From: Halobacteriales archaeon QS_5_70_15
GTDB lineage: Archaea > Halobacteriota > Halobacteria > Halobacteriales > Haloarculaceae
Reading direction: 5' to 3'
DNA length: 59,576 bases
Assembly: GCA_003022005.1 (NCBI GenBank)
Contig: PXRQ01000043.1
Coordinates: forward strand, 33,436 to 93,011
In this document: positions 1 through 9,082 of the stretch, piece after piece
Numbering within the stretch: the first letter of the stretch is position 1
How the letters are laid out: the number at the start of each line of letters is the position of its first letter
Position numbers and translations under genes: made by a program
The notes under the pieces: model-generated
Database searches by the model: none
The model's input: the letters and a program-made list of their open reading frames with translations, nothing else
Told to the model about the DNA's origin: nothing

Positions 1-48
1 CCGCACGGACCCGCGGCGTTTTTAGCCGACGGCGCCGGAACGGACGCC

Positions 49-864
49 ATGGCAGGCACCGGTGGCGGGAGCCGCGGGGGTGGCACGAGGACCGTCGTGG
101 GTCGTCTCCGCCGGCTCTACGACCGGCGGTTCCCGCCCGACGACCTTCCCCCCCACGAGTCGCTCCCCCGGTACGTCGCTCCCCTTCCGGAATGGCTCGA
201 GGACCTCGGCCTTCGCCTAGTGTGGCCGGTCGTCGCCGCCAACCTCGCCGGGACCGCCTTCGGCTTCTGGTTCTACCGCTTCCAGTTCTCGATCACCGAC
301 CCGGTTATGTGGCCCCTGACGCCGGACTCGCCGCTCGCCACGCTGTTCGTCGCCCTCTCGCTGGCGCTCTGGAAGCTCGGCCGGTCGAACGAGTACGTGA
401 ACGCGCTCGCGTTCTTCGGCTGTATCAAACTGGGCGCGTGGACGCCGTTCGTCCTCCTCGCGTTCCCCGCCGAGTACCCCTCGGGGAGCCTCGCCGCCCT
501 GGGTGCCGCGGGGTTCGTCTGGGAGTACGGGCTGTTCGCCTTCCTCGTGACGAGCCACCTCGCGATGGTCGTCGAGGCGTTCCTGATCCACCGGTTCGCC
601 GCGTTCTCCGTGGGATCGGTGGCGCTGGCGACCGCCTGGTACACCCTCAACGACGTCGTCGACTACCTCGTCCCCGTCGTCGGGGAGCCCCACCACACCC
701 TGTTGGACGTCGAACCGTACCTCGGTCCCGATCGCGGCTTCGACCACACGGTGCCGGCACACGACGTGGCCGCCGCGGCGGCGGTCGCGCTCACCGTCAC
801 CTGTGTCTTCCTGGCCCTGGCGACGCGGGTCCACAAGGTACGGACCGGGAGTACCGGGGGCTGA
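49..864 (+). CDS. DUF1405 family membrane protein
   Basis: A 271-residue integral membrane protein. After a basic, Gly/Arg-rich start (residues 1-25) come about six hydrophobic segments, near residues 57-75, 95-110, 120-140, 150-175, 183-205 and 240-260. The aromatic FWFYRFQF stretch, the WYTLNDVVDY stretch and the overall pattern fit the DUF1405 family of archaea and Firmicutes, whose function is unknown. A T-rich box (positions 18-25) lies about 27 nt before the ATG, as expected of a leaderless haloarchaeal gene. The next gene is convergent. The family call is recognition from memory; no activity can be inferred. Confidence 0.75.
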   Translation: MAGTGGGSRGGGTRTVVGRLRRLYDRRFPPDDLPPHESLPRYVAPLPEWLEDLGLRLVWPVVAANLAGTAFGFWFYRFQFSITDPVMWPLTPDSPLATLFVALSLALWKLGRSNEYVNALAFFGCIKLGAWTPFVLLAFPAEYPSGSLAALGAAGFVWEYGLFAFLVTSHLAMVVEAFLIHRFAAFSVGSVALATAWYTLNDVVDYLVPVVGEPHHTLLDVEPYLGPDRGFDHTVPAHDVAAAAAVALTVTCVFLALATRVHKVRTGSTGG

Positions 865-906
865 CGGTCGGGAATCGCGGGACCAGGAGCGCTCCGGGCA
901 CGGTGT

Positions 907-1815
<909 letters not shown>

Positions 1816-1836
1816 ACGCGGCACAACGGGTTGGTG

Positions 1837-1846
1837 TTTAAATAAA
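1837..1846 (-). promoter_or_regulatory. TATA box of the HFX_2341-family regulator
   Basis: On the minus strand the sequence reads TTTATTTAAA, centred about 27 nt before the ATG at 1815. This matches haloarchaeal box A spacing for a leaderless transcript and fixes the start. Confidence 0.6.
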
Positions 1847-2175
1847 GCACCAGTTTCGCTACTGTTGTTATACACATCACCGATGTTTGCCGCCGCGCCC
1901 TCGTGGGCTTTCATACGTACGTAGGGGCCGTGGCCGTTTCAGTCCTTCCCTCACTTGGGGATGTGTCTGTAGGTATTGAGGCTTCAGCGTACAGTTTTCG
2001 ACCGATTCGTCTGCTGGTGTCCTGTGTGTGAGCCGAGAGACGGCGAGAGTGGCGCGTGAGCGTGGTCAAGCAGCAACCGAGTATAGATTCGGTTTGGAGG
2101 TTGGGTCACGATGGTAGATGAACACGACTGCGATTCGCTCGAAGAATTTTACCGAGAACACGAGATGGTATGAGC
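1847..2175. other. AT-richer gap without a recognisable gene
   Basis: This stretch is clearly lower in GC than the core genes around it. It carries only very short frames, for example a 20-codon plus-strand frame from 2111 and minus-strand fragments. None resembles a family I know. It marks the left edge of the accessory island. Confidence 0.5.
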
Positions 2176-2407
2176 GGCACTGTCTAGTTGAGCGAAATCC
2201 CGTGACTGCGTAAGGATTTGCGGACAAATCTGCTTCCAAGTGATCACTCAGCATCGGTGGCTCGATCGAAGACTGGAGTGAGACACGTTCTACTCCGCGA
2301 ATCGAAATATATGTCCGATATATTATAACAATCGTCAGTTCGTGAAATGGACGTTAGACGCGTTTTGAGACGGGTATTGACCGAATTTTCTGAACTAAAC
2401 AGTGTCC
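2176..2407. mobile_element. MITE-like relic with IS6-type ends
   Basis: The left end starts GGCACTGTCTAGTTGAGC, identical over 18 bases to the left end of the IS remnant at 4326. The right end reads CTGAACTAAACAGTGTCC, which is the inverted terminal repeat with a few changes (compare CTGAACCAGACAGTGCC at 4826-4842). The element is only 232 bp, AT-rich, and has no transposase frame. It is therefore either a non-autonomous derivative or an internally deleted copy. No target-site duplication is visible (flanks GTATGAGC and CGAGAGTA). Confidence 0.55.
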
Positions 2408-2436
2408 CGAGAGTAGTATTGAACTTCCGTCGATGG

Positions 2437-3210
2437 CTACGGCCGCTCTCCGAGCGCGAACGTCACGCCGCTGAACCGGCGCTTCACCCGTCCGTCGGCG
2501 AGCCCCACCGTTTCGAGCCACCCCGTCATCTGTCGGCCGGGGAGGTGTGTGCGCCGAGCGTCAGCCGGTGGGTGATCGACGAAGCGAACCGCGGCTCGGG
2601 GGATGGGCGTCCGGCCGTCGCCGGTGAACTGGTCGAGGCCGGCGACGACCCCACCGGGACGAAGCACGCCGAAGACCCGTCCGAGGAGCGTGCGGTTCGT
2701 CGCCTCGTCGTGGGACGGCGTTGAACAGGAGGACGACGCCGTAACCCTCGTTCTCCCTCGTCGAGGTCGTCTGTGCGGTAGTCACCCGAACGAAACGTCA
2801 CGCGGTCGTCGACCCCGGGGGCGTCCGCGAGCGTGGCCTCGAACGACGGCTCTACGGCAGGGTGGTCGAGGACCACCGCCGACAACGCGGGGTACTCGCT
2901 GGCGAACGCGACGGGGTAGAGACCGCGACCCCTACCGATGTCGAGCAGTCGGGTCGCCCCCTCGGGGACCGGGACCGCCGCGAGCGCGTCGTCGCAGGCG
3001 AGGCTACCGGCCACCCGAAAGCCCGCGTGGAGCGTCACCGCCCGGGTGGGTTCCTCGGCGGCCCAGGTGTAGACGTCCGTACGAGGGTTCGCCTTCGCGG
3101 AGGATGCACTCGAACTCCCGCTCCCAGAACGGGAGAACGGCCTCGTCCCACGCGGTCAGCCACAGCTCCATGTTCGTATCGTGGGCGTCGGTGAGCCACC
3201 GGGTGGTCAT
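2437..3210 (-). pseudogene. Broken SAM-dependent O-methyltransferase
   Basis: Pieces of one methyltransferase lie in order in three minus-strand frames. An N-terminal helical piece (from MTTRWLTDAHDTN, start 3210) is followed in another frame by the SAM-binding motif LLDIGRGRGLYPVAFASEYP and the acidic loop with VVLDHP. A third frame gives GYGVVLLFNAV. A last frame gives MLRPGGVVAGLDQFTGDG and the C-terminus VTFALGERP. At least three frameshifts separate the pieces. The order and motifs fit the class I O-methyltransferase family (caffeate/hydroxyindole type). It lies next to IS relics, so decay after transfer is likely. Assembly error is possible but would need several separate errors. Confidence 0.7.
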
Positions 3211-3349
3211 CGTGGTGTTCGCTACCGCTCGCCATTGTGTTCGGCTGTTTTCGGGGAGCTGATACGTTACTTTCGGGCGACTGAGTGAGACTTTTCGAGG
3301 GGTGCTCCCGAGGACTGGTTCGTGATGTTCGCAGGGGGGAACACGCGGC

Positions 3350-4285
3350 TCAAATAGCCGTCTCGGTGCCTATGACGAACTCGATACCCGGTTCGTTCAG
3401 CAGCGAGTACTCGTACACCCCGCGGTTCTTGTGGTATCCCGTATTGTACCACGTTATCGGTTTGTCCAGGATGTACCCGAGAATCGCCACGTGAAGCCGA
3501 TCCGTAAAGACGTGTTCGGCTCTCGCAACTGCCTTCACCCATTCTGCGAAGGTATCCTTCATCTTGCTGATGTCGTTCACCTGGCTGGGAGCGGGAATAT
3601 CCCGCTCGATTGCCGGGAACGAGGAGTCCTGATCCATTCGCATCGCCAGCAGTACGTACTCCTCGGTGGAGGCGTTCACGGGTAGGTCGTCCGCGTCGAG
3701 GAAGAGTGCCGTGTCGTTGTCCATATACACCTCGACGTGGTCACACCGGTCGGTAGCCGCTTCGATGATATCGTACGAGTAGCTCTCGCGACAGAAGAAG
3801 TGGGTCTCGTTGCTCACCTGCTCGAACACGTCGGCCGGGTCGGTCGAGTCGAACTGGCAGCTCTGGGGACCGACGACTATCGGACAGTCGAAGTATCGCG
3901 CGGCAGTACGATAGCAGCTAAGCCCGACCTCCCAGAGGTCGTTGAAGTTCCCGCCGCCGTGGATATATATTGCGTCAATGTCGTTGAGGCGGCGGTGCCG
4001 AGCGTACTTCCACTGGTGGTACGCCCACCGCACCGACTCAGCCGGGTTCAACGAGGGCGCTGCCCGTGTGGCGTCGAACCGGACACGGCCACTGGACAAT
4101 CTCACCCGATCGATATCGGTCGTACCGAGTAACTTGTCGAATCCGAAATAGATGAGGCTGTCCCCGTGGTTCCCTCCGGGTTGGATCGTGAGTAGCTTCC
4201 CATCGTCCACGACTTTCGAGAGGACGGCGTCGAGTCGGTCCAAAGACCGGGGATCCTGATGAGCAGTAGTTCTTGAATGTCTCAT
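3350..4285 (-). CDS. Polysaccharide pyruvyl transferase family protein
   Basis: A 311-residue protein of the polysaccharide pyruvyl transferase superfamily, which adds ketal-linked pyruvate to sugars of surface polymers. Visible family features are LLTIQPGGNHGDSLIYFG near the N-terminus, AIYIHGGGNFNDLW with its glycine loop, IVVGPQSC, and near the C-terminus AEHVFTDRLHVAILGYILDKP, where T-D-R-L-H is the family hallmark. The start at 4285 is preferred: the next upstream ATG (4330) lies inside the IS end at 4326. The IS stops 40 bp before this start and may have replaced the native promoter. It is divergent from the glycosyltransferase at 4955. Confidence 0.8.
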   Translation of the reverse strand: MRHSRTTAHQDPRSLDRLDAVLSKVVDDGKLLTIQPGGNHGDSLIYFGFDKLLGTTDIDRVRLSSGRVRFDATRAAPSLNPAESVRWAYHQWKYARHRRLNDIDAIYIHGGGNFNDLWEVGLSCYRTAARYFDCPIVVGPQSCQFDSTDPADVFEQVSNETHFFCRESYSYDIIEAATDRCDHVEVYMDNDTALFLDADDLPVNASTEEYVLLAMRMDQDSSFPAIERDIPAPSQVNDISKMKDTFAEWVKAVARAEHVFTDRLHVAILGYILDKPITWYNTGYHKNRGVYEYSLLNEPGIEFVIGTETAI

Positions 4286-4325
4286 ACTCGTAGCGTTTCT
4301 CCGGGGTAGGTAAAACTGACGATAA

Positions 4326-4842
4326 GGCACTGTCTAGTTGAGCACCTCCTCGAGGGGCGTTCGTCCGTCTAACGCCTGATTCGGCCGGTCGTGGTTGTAG
4401 TGATGTCTGAACCGCCGCGGGATCGGTCCCGCGGCGGCTGTATACCTCGATTTCCAACAGGAACTTCGACTCCGTATCGATGGCGGCGTACAGCCACTTT
4501 TCGTCTCCATCGACCTCGATCCGCCTTTGATCAACCGCGACCGGCGACGGCTCCGCCGTCGGCGGGTCGCTCCGTGTCTCAGAGAGCGTATGCGTCCGGT
4601 TCCAGATCGCGCCGTGCGAGCGGTCGACCCCGAGGACGTCCAAGACGGTGACGACCTCCCGAAGCGACAGCCCCATCGAGTGCCGGCGCACCCCGAACAC
4701 CCTAGCGGGCGTCGGGGTGCGCTCGTTCTCCCAACCCTCATCACGATCCACGTCTAACGTTTCTCCGGCAGGTCTGCGAGTTGCATAGACAGCACTCACT
4801 ACGACCTGCTCGCTTCTCAAACTCACTGAACCAGACAGTGCC
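4326..4842. mobile_element. Internally deleted IS6-family element
   Basis: A 517-bp element bounded by inverted repeats GGCACTGTCTAGTTGAGC (left) and CTGAACCAGACAGTGCC (right). Intact haloarchaeal elements of this kind are about 0.7 kb and carry one DDE transposase. Here the middle of the transposase is missing. The 8-bp flanks (GACGATAA and ATCCAATA) do not match, so no target-site duplication survives. It separates the divergent pyruvyl transferase and glycosyltransferase genes. Confidence 0.8.
4334..4826 (-). pseudogene. IS6-family transposase, deleted and frameshifted
   Basis: The minus strand encodes the familiar N-terminal half of a haloarchaeal IS6 transposase, including MGLSLREVVTVLDVLGVDRS, GAIWNRTHTLSETRSDPP, and VAVDQRRIEVDGDEKWLYAA with the first catalytic Asp. 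After SRRGTDPAA the frame jumps straight to RRFRHHYNHDRPNQALDG and the C-terminus PLEEVLN in another frame. The deletion removes the second catalytic Asp and the Glu with their surrounding region, so the enzyme cannot be active. The stop codon lies within the terminal repeat, as is usual for this family. Confidence 0.85.
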
Positions 4843-4954
4843 ATCCAATAGAACCTGCAAGATCGAATATCATCATACCGATGCTGCTGCCTTCTTGCGT
4901 TCAACACGGCATAGCGATTCAATAGAGCCAGTGGATTCAAGCAAATTGACCAAT

Positions 4955-6010
4955 ATGAGTATACTAATGGCCGAATCAATCTGCTTTTTTACTGGCTCCC
5001 GGGAGGCGTTCAACGTGCTGTACGACACGCTCAATTTCGGCTGGATGCTTCACGAGGGGTTCGACCTCGACTTAGTGACGACCCGTCCGGACGACTTCAG
5101 TAACGAGATCGGGATGTACTTCGACCTGCACGGCCACGATCAGCCGTCGACGCTGCTCGGCGAGACGAGGGCACTCGATCGATACCTCTCGGAGAACAGC
5201 CCCGATACTGTGGTGAACGTCGTCGCACCGTCCGTCCAAGGGACTACGGCCAGTTTACTCGCCCGGCGACACGACACGCCGTTCACCTACCGGTACAGCA
5301 GCGACCTGTTCGACCTGTACCGGGTCAGCCATAGCTGGCGCAAGCCCGCGCAGTTCGGGCTGAACAACCTCTTCGGTCGTATCCCGCTCGCGCTCGCCGA
5401 CCGATGCATTGCGCTCGGTCCGACGGGCAAAAAGCGCCTCGTCGACCGTGGGAAGGCCCTCTCGGACGTCGTCATCCTTCCCCCCCCAATCGACGCCGAG
5501 CGATTCGAACAGGAGACCGAACCGCCCGACTGGGAGATCCACGAGGACCGATCTGTGGTCCTGTTCGCGGGTCGACGTACCCGGATCAAGGGGATACACG
5601 ACATGGAGATTGCCATCCCGGAGATACTCGAACGGCGAGACGACGTCCAGTTCGCCTTCGTGGGGAGCCACGGCCGGATGCCGGAGGTCCCCCGAGAGTA
5701 CAAGGAGCACATCACGATGGTCGGCCGCGTCCCCGAGATGCCGCCGTACTTCCGCGCGGCGGACCTCCTCGTGCTTCCGACGTACAACGAGGGACTCCCG
5801 AGGGTCATCACCGAGTCGCTCGCCAGCGGTACCCCAGTCGTGGCAAGGGACGTCGCCGACATCGCGTACGCCACGAAGAACGTATTCGACGAGATACAGG
5901 AGTTCATCGAGATGGTAGTCGATTTCGAGTCGCTCCCGCTTGATGACGTGACCCCGTTCACCCGCGAGACACTCCGGTCGAAATACGCCGAGTTCTTCCG
6001 GGACATGTAA
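4955..6010 (+). CDS. GT4-family glycosyltransferase
   Basis: A 351-residue retaining glycosyltransferase (GT-B fold), presumably acting on surface glycans at the inner face of the membrane. The N-terminal domain starts ESICFFTGSREAFNVLYDT. The C-terminal nucleotide-sugar domain shows VVLFAGRRTRIKGIHDMEIA (residues about 205-225), the VGRVPEMPPYFRAADLLVLP block and YNEGLPRVITESLASGTPVV with the E-x7-E donor motif. The frame extends upstream into the IS relic, but ATG 4955 (or 4967) begins the conserved part. It is divergent from the pyruvyl transferase. The DNA just upstream (4843-4954) is AT-rich and foreign-looking. Confidence 0.85.
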   Translation: MSILMAESICFFTGSREAFNVLYDTLNFGWMLHEGFDLDLVTTRPDDFSNEIGMYFDLHGHDQPSTLLGETRALDRYLSENSPDTVVNVVAPSVQGTTASLLARRHDTPFTYRYSSDLFDLYRVSHSWRKPAQFGLNNLFGRIPLALADRCIALGPTGKKRLVDRGKALSDVVILPPPIDAERFEQETEPPDWEIHEDRSVVLFAGRRTRIKGIHDMEIAIPEILERRDDVQFAFVGSHGRMPEVPREYKEHITMVGRVPEMPPYFRAADLLVLPTYNEGLPRVITESLASGTPVVARDVADIAYATKNVFDEIQEFIEMVVDFESLPLDDVTPFTRETLRSKYAEFFRDM

Positions 6011-6169
6011 GCTCGCACCGCTCCGGGTGATCGTTCCCACCACCTGCCGTTCCGTCACGATCCGACATCGGAATCAGGTGTGCTCTAGCCGATGTCCCGC
6101 CGGAACCGACAGTAGCGTTCCGACGTTTCCTTCCGGATGGGGCCCATCCAGCAGGCCCATTAGGGCACT

Positions 6170-6826
6170 CTACCGGTCGACCGCGTCCAGTACTGACGAC
6201 ACCAGCTCCCCCGGCGCGTCCGTTCCGTCGAGTCGAGTCAGGTCGAACGTCTCGGCGAACCGGTCGTAGAACGCCTTGCGCTCCTCGAGGTATTCGATGG
6301 CCGGGACATCGTCCTTGCGATCCATCGACACCTCCGGGTCGATCTCGACGTAGAACTCGTGGTCCGGGTCGGGGACGAGCCTCGAGTAGAACCGGTCGTA
6401 CTTCGAAACCGCCTCCTCTGGCGTCCGGACGACGTCGCCACAGAGATCTGTAAGCAGCGTGTCGTAGAAGTAGCGGTCACAGACCACGTACTCGTACCGG
6501 TAGAGCGGCACGGCGACCCGCCACAGCAGCTGTGGCGCGTAGTCGAGCATGACCAGCGCCTCGTAGCCCAGACGAAGGGTCGACCCGGCGAACAGTTCCC
6601 GCTTCTCGGACTGGTGTTCGGTGTAGTCGCCCTCGTCTTGGCCGCCCGAGAGGAGCGTCCGCCGGCCGAGTTCCATGACCGGGTACGCCAGCAGGGGAAG
6701 GTACCGGCCATACGTGTATGTCGCGCGATACCCCCGCTCTGAGAGCGCCTCGCTAACGGAACGCGCGAGCGTCGACTTGCCGGCCCCGTCGATCCCCGTC
6801 AGACAGATCAGTGTTCCTCGTTGCAT
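6170..6826 (-). CDS. Thymidylate-kinase-like P-loop kinase
   Basis: A 218-residue P-loop kinase of the thymidylate kinase family. Walker A is LTGIDGAGKSTLARSV (residues about 8-23). The DR motif is VVCDRYFYDTLLTDLCGD (about 118-135), followed by FYVEIDPEVSMDRKDD and a lid-like Arg-rich segment. Start 6826 overlaps the end of the upstream glycosyltransferase by 19 bp, which implies translational coupling. It is the last gene of a four-gene operon for surface-sugar synthesis. Such kinases occur repeatedly in polysaccharide loci; the substrate may not be dTMP, and this role is inferred from context only. Confidence 0.75.
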   Translation of the reverse strand: MQRGTLICLTGIDGAGKSTLARSVSEALSERGYRATYTYGRYLPLLAYPVMELGRRTLLSGGQDEGDYTEHQSEKRELFAGSTLRLGYEALVMLDYAPQLLWRVAVPLYRYEYVVCDRYFYDTLLTDLCGDVVRTPEEAVSKYDRFYSRLVPDPDHEFYVEIDPEVSMDRKDDVPAIEYLEERKAFYDRFAETFDLTRLDGTDAPGELVSSVLDAVDR

Positions 6827-7788
6827 ACCTCGGAGTAGACCTCCGCGACCCGTCGGGCGATCGACTCCCACGAGTACGGCTCCACCTTCTTCCGGGTCCG
6901 GACCGGACCGGGATCCGACACTGTCGCAGGGTCGACGGCGCTCACGTCCGAGACGTACACGAAACCGTCCCCCTCGTCGAACATGTCCGAGAGCCCGCCG
7001 AAGCGCGTCGAGATGACCGGCCGGTTGCACGCCATCGCTTCGAGCACCGACAGCGGTGCCCGGATGCTGTTCGACTCGTCGACGACCGGGAAGACGTACC
7101 AGTCCGTCGCCTGGTAGTACCGCTCAACGTCCGGGACGTACTCCGTCCGGACCACACAGCCGGCCGCCTGGAGGTCCTCGATCAGCGTCTCGCGCGGCTC
7201 CGTCGATGGGCTCCCGACGACGACCACCTGCCCGTACTCCCGTAGCGAGAGCAGCGATCGGAGGTTGCGTCCCTCCTTGAAGTGCCCCACGTGGAGGAAC
7301 ACACGCTCGTCGGGGGCGAGCCCGAGGTCCTCGCGGATGGTTCGGCGCTCCTCGTCGTCGACCGGGTGGAACCGGTCGACGTCGACGCCGCTCGGGACGT
7401 ACTCCGTGTCGAACCCCGCGCTCCGGAAGCTGGACTCGTCGTCCCCGGATTGGACCAGCGTCCGGTCCGGGCGGAGGTACCTCGCGGCACGCCAGGACAG
7501 GTCGCCGAGCCGCGGCTGAGTGGACGTCGCCACCGTTCGACAGTCCAGCAGCGCCGAGAGCAGTTCGAGCAGGAGGAGCCCCTGTATCGAGGGACCGTGG
7601 ACTAAGTGGACCACGTCGGGGTCGTACCGCCGGCTCCGGGTCCAGAAGCCCGGCGTCGCCACCTCTCGGAGGTCGAACAGCCGGGCCTTGACCCCGGCGC
7701 CGCCCAGGTGCTCCGAGAGCATGATGCCCGTGTTCTTCATCCCCTCGTCGAGCTGGTCGGAGACGTGCCCGAGGAGACACGCCCTCAT
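6808..7788 (-). CDS. GT4-family glycosyltransferase
   Basis: A 326-residue GT-B glycosyltransferase. Visible features are the N-terminal RACLLGHVSDQLDEGMKNTG, VVHLVHGPSIQGLLLLEL, YVPSGVDVDRFHPVDDEER (the common GVD-x-x-RF signature), RVFLHVGHFKEGRNLRSLL, and the C-terminal donor-binding stretch RAPLSVLEAMACNRPVISTR with E-A-M. Start 7788 overlaps the stop of the upstream gene in ATGA, so the two are co-translated. A longer start 48 nt upstream would lengthen the overlap and lacks conserved residues. The donor and acceptor sugars are unknown. Confidence 0.85.
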   Translation of the reverse strand: MRACLLGHVSDQLDEGMKNTGIMLSEHLGGAGVKARLFDLREVATPGFWTRSRRYDPDVVHLVHGPSIQGLLLLELLSALLDCRTVATSTQPRLGDLSWRAARYLRPDRTLVQSGDDESSFRSAGFDTEYVPSGVDVDRFHPVDDEERRTIREDLGLAPDERVFLHVGHFKEGRNLRSLLSLREYGQVVVVGSPSTEPRETLIEDLQAAGCVVRTEYVPDVERYYQATDWYVFPVVDESNSIRAPLSVLEAMACNRPVISTRFGGLSDMFDEGDGFVYVSDVSAVDPATVSDPGPVRTRKKVEPYSWESIARRVAEVYSEVCNEEH

Positions 7789-8984
7789 AAGAGTTCCTCG
7801 TACAGCGCTGCGTACTCCTCGGCGATCCGGGACCACCGGTGTGCCTCGGCGAATCGGCGTGCGTTCGCCGAGAGGACCTCCAGCTCCGCCGGGTCATCGA
7901 CGAGCGCCTCGATGGTCCGGGCGAGCGCACCGGAGTCGCAGGCCTCGACCAGCCGGCCGATGTCGTTCGGCTCGACGACCGACCGCAGCGTCGGGAAGTC
8001 GCTCGCGACGACGGGGGTACCCCCGGCCGCCGCCTCCAGTATGACCAGCGGGTACACCTCGGCCGCGGCCGTCACCGGGGGGAGGACGAACAGGTCCGCC
8101 GCGGTCATGTACAGCGGCTTGTCGGTCTCGGGCACGAACCCGGGGAATCGGACGAGGTCGCCGACCCCCGACCCGGTCGCCGTCCGCCGGAGGTCATCCG
8201 TCTCCTGGCCGGAGCCGGCGAGCACCAGCCGCAGGTCCTCGTCCGGCCGCCGGCCGACCAGTTCGACGAACGAGTCCAGCAGGACGTTCACGCCCTTTCG
8301 CGGGTGGTGCGAACCGAGGTAGAGGAGGACTGTGTCCGAGGGCTCGAATCCGAGGCGGCACTTCGCCTCCGCCCGTGAGACGCCGTCGTCGTAGGGGTCC
8401 ATGTCGATCCCGTTCGGGATGGTCCGGAGGTCGCCGTCGTACGTCGAGAGCGCTCGCGACTCCTCGGTGTACCCCTCCGAGGGCGAGACCACGACGTCCG
8501 CCCGGGCGAACATCGTGTCGATCAGGTACTGGGTGTAGAAGTACAGGCCAACGCGCCGTCCGAGGCCACCGTGTGTCTCGTAGTTCTCGCCCCCGTGATG
8601 CGTGATGACCAGCGGAACGTCGTGTACGGCGGCGTAACAGACCGCGGCCATAACTCCCGGCGGCGTGCTGTTGTGAGCGTGGACGATGTCGAAGCGCTCC
8701 GAGAGCCGGTCGATCAACAGCGTCGGCGCGAGTTCTGTCGTATTGATCGTGTGAAAGCTCGGGGACCGGTAGACCGTAACACCGTTCTGGTCCATCGTTT
8801 CGTAGCGTTGGGCCGAGGAGGAGGTGACGGCGCTCACGTCGAACCGTTCCCCGTTGACTGCCTCGGAAAGGTTTCGGGCGACCCGTTCGGCCCCTGAACA
8901 GAAGTACTCGTTGTCCCCACGGAACTGACCGGGGTACGGGTACTGCGTGACGAAACAACCGACGGAGATGTGGTCAGACGACAT
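7785..8984 (-). CDS. GT4-family glycosyltransferase
   Basis: A 399-residue GT-B glycosyltransferase. The N-terminus has YFCSGAERVARNLSEAVNGE (acceptor-side helix), then FDIVHAHNSTPPGVMAAVCY and PLVITHHGGENYETHGGLGR. The C-terminal domain has VLLYLGSHHPRKGVNVLLDS, RFPGFVPETDKPLYMTAADL and EVYPLVILEAAAGGTPVVAS with the E-x7-E pattern. Starts at 9020 and 9086 (TTG) are possible; 8984 begins the conserved part. It overlaps the next gene by 4 bp (ATGA). With its neighbours it forms an operon read from 10144 to 6170. Confidence 0.85.
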   Translation of the reverse strand: MSSDHISVGCFVTQYPYPGQFRGDNEYFCSGAERVARNLSEAVNGERFDVSAVTSSSAQRYETMDQNGVTVYRSPSFHTINTTELAPTLLIDRLSERFDIVHAHNSTPPGVMAAVCYAAVHDVPLVITHHGGENYETHGGLGRRVGLYFYTQYLIDTMFARADVVVSPSEGYTEESRALSTYDGDLRTIPNGIDMDPYDDGVSRAEAKCRLGFEPSDTVLLYLGSHHPRKGVNVLLDSFVELVGRRPDEDLRLVLAGSGQETDDLRRTATGSGVGDLVRFPGFVPETDKPLYMTAADLFVLPPVTAAAEVYPLVILEAAAGGTPVVASDFPTLRSVVEPNDIGRLVEACDSGALARTIEALVDDPAELEVLSANARRFAEAHRWSRIAEEYAALYEELL

Positions 8985-9082
8985 CGACCAGGGGGCCTCT
9001 ACCGTAGATTTGGGCCCCATTAGGCACGTAGTCTTTCCGGCCGAATGATTTTCCCGGTTCTCATCGATAGATACAGGTGTTT

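Noticed and set aside
2066..2254. 62-codon minus-strand frame
   Set aside because: It crosses the end of the MITE-like relic and shows no family feature; probably chance.
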